DNA of 6,152 nucleotides from Bacteroidaceae bacterium (GTDB lineage Bacteria; Bacteroidota; Bacteroidia; Bacteroidales; Bacteroidaceae), in assembly GCA_900765575.1 (NCBI GenBank), contig CAAFRW010000319.1, positions 1 to 6,152 of the forward strand, written 5' to 3'. The position numbers and the translations under genes were made by a program. Numbering within the stretch: the first letter of the stretch is position 1; every line of letters starts with the position of its first letter. Below the pieces are notes generated by a model. It saw nothing but the letters and a program-made list of their open reading frames with translations. It ran no database searches and was not told the origin of the DNA. Shown in pieces: positions 1-5,645 of this stretch.

Positions 1-827
1 AAACAGGTTTGGATGCCTTATCCAAAATGGCTCCGGTATATCTGGGCGTAAGCGTAGCGCAAAAATCTCCGGCTTTAGTACAAGCCAAGCATGTAACCGT
101 TACGTTATTCGACGGCCCGCATCCGGCAGGAAATGTAGGAGTACAGATTCATCATGTAAATTCTATTAATAAAGGAGAAATTGTTTGGACCATCGGTGCG
201 GAAGACGTTTTGTTTATCGGCCGTTTGTTCCGTACAGGACAGATTGATTTTACACGTACTATCGCTTTGGCAGGTTCCGAAGTTGTCGCTCCGGCTTATT
301 GCAAAATGAAGCTGGGGGCACAGTTAACTTCCCTTTTACAAGGCAGAACTACTACAGGCAAAGCACTTCGTTATATTAACGGTAATGTATTGACGGGACG
401 TAAAACTACTTCTGATTCGTTCTTAGGTGCAAAAACTACAGAGATAACAGTCATTCCGGAAGGAAGTGATGTGCACGAAATGTTCGGATGGATAATGCCG
501 CGTTTCAACGATTATAGTACCAGTCATTCATACTTTAGCTGGTTGTTCGGCAAAAAGAAGGAATACACTATCGATGCCCGTGTGAAAGGCGGTGAGCGGC
601 ACATGATTATGTCGAACGAATACGATAAAGTTTTTCCGATGGACATCCTTCCTGAATTCTTGGTAAAAGCAATTATTGCAGGAGATATCGACCGGATGGA
701 AGCCCTTGGCATTTATGAAGTGGCTCCTGAAGACTTTGCTTTATGCGAGTTCGTAGATTCCTCAAAATTGGAGTTACAACGTATTGTACGCGAAGGGTTA
801 GATGCTTTGCGTGCTGAAATGTGCTAA
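1..827 (+). CDS. nqrA: NqrA, Na+-translocating NADH:quinone reductase subunit A (5'-truncated by window edge)
   Basis: This is the large peripheral cytoplasmic subunit of the NQR complex, which binds to the membrane sector next to NqrB; it has been implicated in quinone binding and carries no covalent cofactor. The open frame runs from the left edge (first whole codon at 3) to TAA at 825-827, giving 274 residues of a family that is usually about 450, so roughly 175 N-terminal residues lie outside. The TTG at 9 is an in-frame internal codon, not a start. Recognisable family segments are HPAGNVGVQIHH (about visible residues 40-51), a GRLFRTGQ stretch (73-80), NGNVLTGR (126-133), MFGWIMPRFN (160-169), and the C-terminal acidic/helical block containing EDFALCEFVD (243-252). 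These line up with remembered Vibrio NqrA segments such as HPAGLPGTHIH and the DEEDLALC C-terminus. It is followed after 36 AT-rich bases by nqrB. No frameshift is seen. Confidence 0.96.
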   Translation, partial: TGLDALSKMAPVYLGVSVAQKSPALVQAKHVTVTLFDGPHPAGNVGVQIHHVNSINKGEIVWTIGAEDVLFIGRLFRTGQIDFTRTIALAGSEVVAPAYCKMKLGAQLTSLLQGRTTTGKALRYINGNVLTGRKTTSDSFLGAKTTEITVIPEGSDVHEMFGWIMPRFNDYSTSHSYFSWLFGKKKEYTIDARVKGGERHMIMSNEYDKVFPMDILPEFLVKAIIAGDIDRMEALGIYEVAPEDFALCEFVDSSKLELQRIVREGLDALRAEMC

Positions 828-863
828 GAACTATTCATTATTATATAATTAGACAAATCATTA

Positions 864-2036
864 ATGAAAGCGTTAAGAAATTATCTCGACAAGATAAAGC
901 CAAACTTTGAAAAGGGGGGCAAGTTCCACGCGTTTCGTTCTGTGTTCGATGGCTTTGAAACATTTTTGTATGTGCCGAACACTACTTCGAAAACCGGAAC
1001 GAACATCCATGATGCGATTGACAGCAAGCGTATCATGTCGATTGTTGTGATTGCATTAGTGCCGGCCTTGTTGCTCGGTATGTATAACATAGGTTACCAA
1101 CATTTTAATGCGGCAGGCCTTGAGGCCGGTTTCATCGAAATGTTCGGTTATGGTCTTTTGGCAACCTTGCCTAAAATTATTGTTTCTTATGTAGTAGGAC
1201 TTGGAATTGAATTTGCCGTAGCGCAATGGAAAGGGGAAGAAATTCATGAAGGTTTCCTTGTTTCCGGTATTTTGATTCCGATGATTGTACCGGTAGGATG
1301 CCCGTTATGGATATTAGCGATTGCTACGGCATTCTCTGTTATTTTTGCCAAGGAAGTTTTTGGCGGAACAGGTATGAATGTGTTCAATGTGGCTCTGATT
1401 ACCCGTGCATTCTTATTCTTTTCTTATCCTACTGTTATGAGTGGTGATGCCGTTTGGGTAGCTACAGATAGCATCTTCGGCTTGGGTGCCGATATCGACG
1501 GATATACCGCTGCCACCTCTTTGGGAATTGCTTCCACGGCAGCCGATGCTTCGGGCTTCCCTCCGTTCAGTATGGATATGGTAACCGGTTTGATTCCGGG
1601 TTCTATCGGAGAAACCAGCGTGATTGCCATTGCAATAGGTGCGGTTATTTTATTATGGACAGGCGTGGCAAGCTGGAAAACAATGGGCTCTGTTTTTGTA
1701 GGAGGCATTGTGATGGGACTTATATTTAATGCGGTAGGTCCGGATACAGCGATGGCACACATGCCTTGGTATGAACATTTGGTATTAGGCGGTTTCTGCT
1801 TTGGTGCAGTCTTTATGGCAACCGACCCGGTAACCTCGGCTCGTACGGAAACCGGTAAATATATATTTGGTTTCTTGGTAGGTGCTATGGCTATTATCAT
1901 TCGCGTGTTGAACCCGGGATATCCTGAAGGTATGATGCTTGCTATCTTGTTGATGAATGTATTTGCTCCGTTGATTGACTACTGCGTGGTACAGAGCAAT
2001 ATATCCCGTAGAATGAATCGTGCAAAACTTAAATAA
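864..2036 (+). CDS. nqrB: NqrB, membrane subunit of Na+-NQR carrying covalent FMN and riboflavin
   Basis: NqrB is the main Na+- and quinone-handling membrane subunit, homologous to RnfD. The 390-residue product has a cytoplasmic N-terminus of about 55 residues followed by many hydrophobic segments (near 57-77, 95-118, 131-162, 252-268, 276-291, 303-319, 332-348 and 356-375), in keeping with the ten-helix family fold. The conserved block FGGTGMNVFNVALITRAFLF lies at 166-185; the family more often has FNPA where this has FNVA. The predicted FMN acceptor is Thr218 in DGYTAAT (212-218), an ApbE-type flavinylation site with Ala where SGAT-type sites have Gly. MATDPVTSARTETGKYIFG (318-336) and NPGYPEGMM (350-358) are further hallmarks. 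ATG at 864 follows AT-rich sequence with no Shine-Dalgarno, normal for Bacteroidota. The nqrC start is 8 bases after the stop. Confidence 0.97.
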   Translation: MKALRNYLDKIKPNFEKGGKFHAFRSVFDGFETFLYVPNTTSKTGTNIHDAIDSKRIMSIVVIALVPALLLGMYNIGYQHFNAAGLEAGFIEMFGYGLLATLPKIIVSYVVGLGIEFAVAQWKGEEIHEGFLVSGILIPMIVPVGCPLWILAIATAFSVIFAKEVFGGTGMNVFNVALITRAFLFFSYPTVMSGDAVWVATDSIFGLGADIDGYTAATSLGIASTAADASGFPPFSMDMVTGLIPGSIGETSVIAIAIGAVILLWTGVASWKTMGSVFVGGIVMGLIFNAVGPDTAMAHMPWYEHLVLGGFCFGAVFMATDPVTSARTETGKYIFGFLVGAMAIIIRVLNPGYPEGMMLAILLMNVFAPLIDYCVVQSNISRRMNRAKLK

Positions 2037-2044
2037 TCAGGAAT

Positions 2045-2164
2045 ATGGCTACAAAGAAATTTAAATGCAAAGTATGTGGCTATGTCCACGAGGGAGATAA
2101 AGCTCCGGCTAAATGTCCGATATGTAGTGCTCCTGCTTCAGAATTTGAAGAGATTAAGGAGGGT
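2045..2164 (+). other. Rubredoxin-like domain fused to NqrC
   Basis: Residues 1-40 of NqrC contain two CxxC knuckles (C8/C11 and C24/C27) 13 residues apart, with Gly-Tyr after the first and Pro-Ile inside the second. This is the short rubredoxin-like form seen at the end of rubrerythrins, which usually binds one Fe, sometimes Zn. Classical rubredoxins have a longer gap between the knuckles. With the following single helix and the flavin domain on the periplasmic side, the domain should face the cytoplasm. The metal and the redox role are inference; only the Cys pattern and the in-frame fusion are seen. Confidence 0.9.
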
Positions 2165-2857
2165 GAAGCCGGAAAGAAAAAGTTGAATACCAACAGCAAT
2201 GTATATACCATTCTTTATGCGGCGGTAATGGTTATTATCGTAGCATTCTTGTTAGCATTCGTTTCCAGTGCTTTGAAGAGTACGCAGGAAAAGAATGTGC
2301 AGCTGGATACCAAGAAGCAAATTCTTGCTGCTGTGAATATTCACGATGTGCAGGATGCTGATGCCGAGTTTACTAAACTGGGCATGACTGACATGCTGGT
2401 ACAGCCTGACGGAACATTGGTAAAGAACGAAGGTCCTTTCCAGACATTATATAAAGGTGAAATTGCAGAAGGACGTCTGCATGTTTTCGAATGTAAAGTA
2501 GATGGTCAAACCAAATATATTATTCCTGTATATGGCGCCGGACTTTGGGGACCTATTTGGGGATATATCGGTTTGAATGATGATAAAGATACGGTTTATG
2601 GTGTTTATTTCTCCCATGCAGGTGAAACCCCGGGTTTGGGAGCTGAAATTACAACTCCTAAATTCCAGACTCAGTTCAGTGGAAAGAAAGTGCTTGAGAA
2701 CGGAACCGTAGCAATCGGTGTGGAAAAGAACGGTAAAGTGTCAAAACCTGAATATCAGGTAGACGGTATTTCCGGTGGTACCATTACATCCAAGGGTGTA
2801 GATGCTATGTTGAAAGACTGTTTGGGCGCCTATACTAATTTTTTAACTAATAAATAA
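2045..2857 (+). CDS. nqrC: NqrC with an N-terminal rubredoxin-like domain (fusion)
   Basis: NqrC passes electrons through a covalently bound FMN on the outer face of the membrane. This 270-residue protein has three parts. Residues 1-38 form a rubredoxin/rubrerythrin-like metal site with C8-x2-C11 and C24-x2-C27 and the typical CGYVHEG and CPICSAP contexts. After a charged linker, one membrane helix spans about 54-77. The rest is the usual FMN-binding domain, with PVYGAGLWGPIWGYIG (161-176), HAGETPGLGAEI (191-202) and the flavinylation motif DGISGGT (240-246), making Thr246 the predicted FMN acceptor; the common form is SGAT. Ordinary NqrC begins close to KLNTNSNVYT (46-55), so the first 45 residues are extra. 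ATG 2045 is chosen because the frame is open, the four cysteines are in register, and no other ATG occurs before the membrane helix. A TTG at codon 47 is the only plausible shorter start. Confidence 0.95.
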   Translation: MATKKFKCKVCGYVHEGDKAPAKCPICSAPASEFEEIKEGEAGKKKLNTNSNVYTILYAAVMVIIVAFLLAFVSSALKSTQEKNVQLDTKKQILAAVNIHDVQDADAEFTKLGMTDMLVQPDGTLVKNEGPFQTLYKGEIAEGRLHVFECKVDGQTKYIIPVYGAGLWGPIWGYIGLNDDKDTVYGVYFSHAGETPGLGAEITTPKFQTQFSGKKVLENGTVAIGVEKNGKVSKPEYQVDGISGGTITSKGVDAMLKDCLGAYTNFLTNK

Positions 2858-2860
2858 GAA

Positions 2861-2867
2861 GAGGAGG
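2861..2867 (+). promoter_or_regulatory. Strong Shine-Dalgarno ahead of nqrD
   Basis: GAGGAGG ends 10 bases before the nqrD ATG at 2878, inside the 20-base gap after the nqrC stop. It is a near-perfect anti-SD complement. It stands out because nqrB and nqrE here have no comparable purine box and Bacteroidota generally make little use of the Shine-Dalgarno contact. It supports the 2878 start. Confidence 0.6.
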
Positions 2868-2877
2868 AAGACAGAAT

Positions 2878-3555
2878 ATGAGCGAATTATTTTCGAAAAA
2901 GAATAAAGAGATATTCTTCAATCCACTTGGCATAGATAATCCCGTAACCGTACAGGTGCTCGGTATCTGTTCGGCATTGGCCGTAACAGCCCAGTTGGAA
3001 CCGGCTATTGTCATGGGCTTGTCGGTAACCGTGATTGTGGCATTTGCCAATGTAATCATTTCATTGATTCGTAATACGATTCCTAACCGTATTCGTATTA
3101 TTGTGCAATTGGTAGTGGTAGCGGCGTTGGTTACCATTGTGAGTGAGATTCTGAAAGCATTTGCATACGATGTAAGCGTGCAGTTATCGGTTTATGTAGG
3201 TTTGATTATTACAAACTGTATCCTGATGGGACGTTTGGAAGCTTTTGCCATGCAAAACGGACCGTGGGAATCATTCCTCGACGGTATAGGTAATGGTTTG
3301 GGCTATGCCAAGATATTGATTATCGTTGCTTTCTTCCGTGAACTGCTTGGTTCGGGAACATTGCTCGGATTTGATATTCAAGGATTAATAGCAAAGGCTC
3401 TTTGGTATATTCATATTGATTTATCAAGTACTTGGCTGTATGATCTAGGTTACATGAATAACGGTTTGATGTTGATGCCTCCTATGGCATTGATTATCTG
3501 TGCTTGTATCATCTGGTACCAGCGTGCACGTCACAAAGAGTTACAAGAAAAGTAA
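2878..3555 (+). CDS. nqrD: NqrD, integral membrane subunit of Na+-NQR
   Basis: NqrD (RnfE homologue) pairs with NqrE to form the pseudo-symmetric membrane core that carries electrons across the bilayer. The 225-residue product matches the usual family length (about 210) plus a slightly longer C-terminus. It has a short cytoplasmic N-terminus with NPLGIDNPV (15-23), then about six hydrophobic segments. The two cysteines expected to hold half of the intramembrane iron-sulfur centre are present: C31 in GICSALAVT and C114 in TNCILMGR, matching Cys29 and Cys112 of Vibrio NqrD. MGRLEAFAM (117-125), GIGNGLGYA (136-144) and FFRELLGSGTLLG (152-164) are typical. ATG 2878 is supported by a strong upstream GAGGAGG. 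The gene sits 20 bases after nqrC and 22 before nqrE. Confidence 0.97.
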   Translation: MSELFSKKNKEIFFNPLGIDNPVTVQVLGICSALAVTAQLEPAIVMGLSVTVIVAFANVIISLIRNTIPNRIRIIVQLVVVAALVTIVSEILKAFAYDVSVQLSVYVGLIITNCILMGRLEAFAMQNGPWESFLDGIGNGLGYAKILIIVAFFRELLGSGTLLGFDIQGLIAKALWYIHIDLSSTWLYDLGYMNNGLMLMPPMALIICACIIWYQRARHKELQEK

Positions 3556-3577
3556 TGAACCCTAAAAAGAATAGAAT

Positions 3578-4174
3578 ATGGATTATTTAAGTTTATTTGT
3601 AAAGTCCATCTTTGTGGACAATATGATATTTGCATTCTTTTTAGGAATGTGTTCTTACCTGGCCGTTTCTAAGAATGTAAAAACAGCCTTAGGTTTGGGT
3701 ATTGCCGTTACCTTTGTGTTAATCGTGACATTACCTGTCAACTATTTGCTTGAGAATTATGTATTGAAAGCTGATGCGTTGATAGAAGGAGTGGATTTAA
3801 GCTTCTTGGCATTCATTCTCTTCATTGCGGTGATTGCAGGTATTGTACAGTTGGTAGAAATGATTGTGGAGCGTTTTTCTCCGTCATTATATGCATCGTT
3901 GGGTATATTCCTTCCGTTGATTGCGGTAAACTGTGCCATCATGGGTGCGTCACTGTTTATGCAACAACGTCATTTTCTCAATATCGGTGAGGCTGCTACT
4001 TACGCTTTCGGTTCCGGTATCGGATGGTTGCTGGCTATTGTAGGTTTGGCTGCTATTCGCGAAAAAATGGCTTATTCGGATGTTCCCGCTCCGTTAAAAG
4101 GATTGGGCATCACGTTTATAACCGTAGGTTTGATGGCTATGGCGTTTATGTGTTTCTCAGGTTTGAAAATCTAA
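3578..4174 (+). CDS. nqrE: NqrE, integral membrane subunit of Na+-NQR
   Basis: NqrE (RnfA homologue) is the inverted-topology partner of NqrD. At 198 residues it has the standard family length and about six membrane segments. C25 in FLGMCSYLAVSK and C119 in AVNCAIMGAS correspond to Vibrio NqrE Cys26 and Cys120, which with the NqrD pair ligate the Fe-S centre inside the membrane. VDNMIFAFFLGMC near the N-terminus, QLVEMIVERFSPSLY (91-105), LGIFLPLIAVNC (108-119) and FGSGIGW (144-150) are strong family signatures. The start at 3578 gives MDYLSLFVKSIFVDN, in register with other NqrE proteins. No Shine-Dalgarno is seen; the leader AGAATATG resembles that of nqrD. The nqrF start follows 18 bases after the stop. 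Confidence 0.98.
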   Translation: MDYLSLFVKSIFVDNMIFAFFLGMCSYLAVSKNVKTALGLGIAVTFVLIVTLPVNYLLENYVLKADALIEGVDLSFLAFILFIAVIAGIVQLVEMIVERFSPSLYASLGIFLPLIAVNCAIMGASLFMQQRHFLNIGEAATYAFGSGIGWLLAIVGLAAIREKMAYSDVPAPLKGLGITFITVGLMAMAFMCFSGLKI

Positions 4175-4192
4175 TAAGAAAGGAATAGAACA

Positions 4193-5464
4193 ATGAATAT
4201 AAGTTTAATATTAGCAAGCATTGGAGTATTCCTCGTAATCATTCTGCTGCTTGTCGTGATACTGTTGGTGGCTAAGGCTTATCTTACTCCTTCAGGAAAT
4301 GTAAAAATGACGATTAACGGAGATAATGTGCTGGAGGTGGAATCCGGTTCTACTCTGCTCAATACATTATCGGTAAATGGCATTTATTTGTCTTCTGCAT
4401 GTGGCGGTAAGGGCTCTTGCGGACAATGTAAATGTCAGGTAGTGGAAGGTGGAGGAGAAATCCTTCCTTCGGAAGTGAGCCACTTTAGCCGGAAACAACA
4501 GCAAGACCATTGGCGTTTGGGTTGTCAGGTGAAAGTGAAAAACGATATGGCCATTAAAGTACCGGAATCGGTAATGGGTGTAAAAGAGTGGGAATGCGAG
4601 GTTATCAGTAACAAGAATGTGGCTACCTTTATTAAAGAGTTTATTGTGGCATTGCCTAAGGGAGAGCACATGGACTTTGTTCCGGGTAGCTATGCGCAGA
4701 TTAAGATTCCTACTTACTCAATGGATTATGATAAGGATATAGATAAGAGCCTTATCGGAGATGAGTATCTGCCGGCATGGAAAAATTTCGGTTTGTTTGG
4801 CTTGAAATGTACCAATGACGAACCGACTATCCGTGCTTATTCTATGGCTAACTATCCGGCAGAGGGAGACCGTATCATGTTGACGGTACGTATCGCAACT
4901 CCTCCTTTCAAACCGAAACCTCAGGTTGGATTCCAAGATGTCATGCCGGGTATTGCTTCTTCTTATATCTTTACCTTAAAACCGGGTGACAAGGTGCTTA
5001 TGAGCGGTCCTTACGGTGACTTCCATCCGATATTCGACTCGAAACGTGAAATGATGTGGGTAGGCGGTGGTGCCGGTATGGCTCCGTTGCGTGCACAGAT
5101 TATGCACATGACTAAAACACTTCATACCACAGACCGTAAGATGTCATACTTCTATGGTGCGCGTGCGTTGAATGAGGTATTCTATTTGGAAGACTTCTTA
5201 CAGTTGGAGAAAGATTTCCCCAATTTCTCTTTCCACTTGGCGCTTGACCGTCCTGACCCTGCTGCGGATGCAGCCGGTGTAAAATACACTCCTGGATTTG
5301 TTCATCAGGTTATTTATGAAACTTACCTGAAGAACCACGAAGCTCCGGAAGATATTGAGTACTATATGTGTGGTCCTGGCCCGATGTCTCAAGCTGTAGT
5401 CAAGATGCTTGATAGTCTGGGTGTAGAACCTGCAAGTATCATGTACGATAACTTCGGGGGATAA
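4193..5464 (+). CDS. nqrF: NqrF, NADH-oxidising subunit with 2Fe-2S and FAD
   Basis: NqrF is the electron entry point: NADH reduces FAD, which passes electrons to a ferredoxin-type 2Fe-2S cluster. The 423-residue product has one N-terminal membrane helix (about 6-27), a ferredoxin domain (about 36-125) with cluster cysteines C70, C76, C79 and C111, the same spacing as Vibrio NqrF, and a ferredoxin-reductase module. RAYSMAN (214-220) is the FAD-binding RxYS motif, SGPYGDFHP (271-279) follows, GGGAGMAPLR (291-300) binds the nucleotide, and MCGPGPM (392-398) is the NADH-side cysteine loop. The end YDNFGG corresponds to the conserved DDFGG tail. It is about 15 residues longer than the 408-residue Vibrio protein, part of this lying near 176-195. 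ATG 4193 has AAAGGAA upstream and is the last gene of the operon. Confidence 0.98.
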   Translation: MNISLILASIGVFLVIILLLVVILLVAKAYLTPSGNVKMTINGDNVLEVESGSTLLNTLSVNGIYLSSACGGKGSCGQCKCQVVEGGGEILPSEVSHFSRKQQQDHWRLGCQVKVKNDMAIKVPESVMGVKEWECEVISNKNVATFIKEFIVALPKGEHMDFVPGSYAQIKIPTYSMDYDKDIDKSLIGDEYLPAWKNFGLFGLKCTNDEPTIRAYSMANYPAEGDRIMLTVRIATPPFKPKPQVGFQDVMPGIASSYIFTLKPGDKVLMSGPYGDFHPIFDSKREMMWVGGGAGMAPLRAQIMHMTKTLHTTDRKMSYFYGARALNEVFYLEDFLQLEKDFPNFSFHLALDRPDPAADAAGVKYTPGFVHQVIYETYLKNHEAPEDIEYYMCGPGPMSQAVVKMLDSLGVEPASIMYDNFGG

Positions 5465-5489
5465 AAGTAGAACCTGAGCTTAAATAAAC

Positions 5490-5527
5490 AAAACGGATTG
5501 CTTTATATAGGAAGCAATCCGTTTTTT
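5490..5527 (+). terminator. Intrinsic terminator closing the nqr operon
   Basis: A perfect 14-bp stem (5490-5503 with 5512-5525) encloses an 8-base loop (5504-5511). The core arms are CGGATTGCTT and AAGCAATCCG, flanked by A on the left and by a run of six T at 5522-5527. It begins 25 bases after the nqrF stop. The A-run opposite the T-run means it could also function weakly in reverse, but nothing on the minus strand needs it. This marks the operon end and separates it from the next gene. Confidence 0.93.
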
Positions 5528-5541
5528 CGTTAATTTTACAG

Positions 5542-5551
5542 CCTTCGAAGG
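5542..5551. repeat. 10-bp perfect palindrome in the spacer
   Basis: CCTTCGAAGG is a perfect two-fold palindrome just after the terminator and upstream of the nucleosidase-like gene. It could be a protein-binding half-pair, but one short palindrome in a 118-base spacer may be chance. No function is claimed. Confidence 0.4.
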
Positions 5552-5554
5552 AGT

Positions 5555-5605
5555 GCATTCAATAACCTCGTTGGTTGGTACGGGTTGGATGCTATCGTTT
5601 GAATG
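5555..5605. repeat. Overlapping inverted repeats upstream of the nucleosidase-like gene
   Basis: The left arm GCATTCAA (5555-5562) can pair with TTGGATGC (5585-5592; 8 bp, one G-T), with an inner AACC/GGTT (5564-5567 with 5573-5576). The core of the same arm, CATTCAA (5556-5562), is also a perfect inverted repeat of TTGAATG (5599-5605). The two partners are therefore mutually exclusive. The set overlaps the candidate promoter below, so it could be an operator or a folded DNA/RNA element, or coincidence. Confidence 0.3.
5570..5601 (+). promoter_or_regulatory. Possible Bacteroides-type promoter for the nucleosidase-like gene
   Basis: TATCGTTTG (5593-5601) resembles the Bacteroides -7 element TAnnTTTG with one extra base between TA and TTTG. 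GTTG (5570-5573) lies 19 bases upstream, near the position expected of the -33 TTTG box. A start near 5608 would give a leader of about 38 bases. A promoter is expected here because a strong terminator stands between this gene and nqrF. The match is imperfect on both boxes. Confidence 0.35.
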
Positions 5606-5645
5606 AGATAATAATAATGTAACACCAGCTTAAACAATAAGTGAT

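Noticed and set aside
9..11. TTG at 9 as a start of nqrA
   Set aside because: The frame is open upstream to the window edge and the residues before and after match the interior of NqrA, so this is an internal Leu codon.
524..1247. Three short minus-strand frames opposite nqrA and nqrB
   Set aside because: Each is 62-69 codons, fully inside a well-supported gene, with no domain features.
1424..1900. Long minus-strand open frame (158 codons) opposite nqrB
   Set aside because: It lies wholly inside a gene with clear family motifs, has a low-complexity Ala/Pro/Thr/Ile-rich product typical of the antisense of a membrane protein, and no recognisable domain.
2847..3137. Minus-strand open frame opposite the start of nqrD
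   Set aside because: Thr/Ile-rich antisense shadow of the hydrophobic NqrD N-terminal half, with no family resemblance.
3757..5392. Minus-strand frames opposite nqrE and nqrF (61-100 codons)
   Set aside because: Antisense shadows of strongly conserved coding sequence; the compositions look non-protein-like.
864..5464. RNF complex instead of NQR
   Set aside because: RNF shares homologous membrane and flavin subunits, but the presence of NqrA and of an NqrF with fused ferredoxin and FAD/NADH domains, and the gene order, define NQR.
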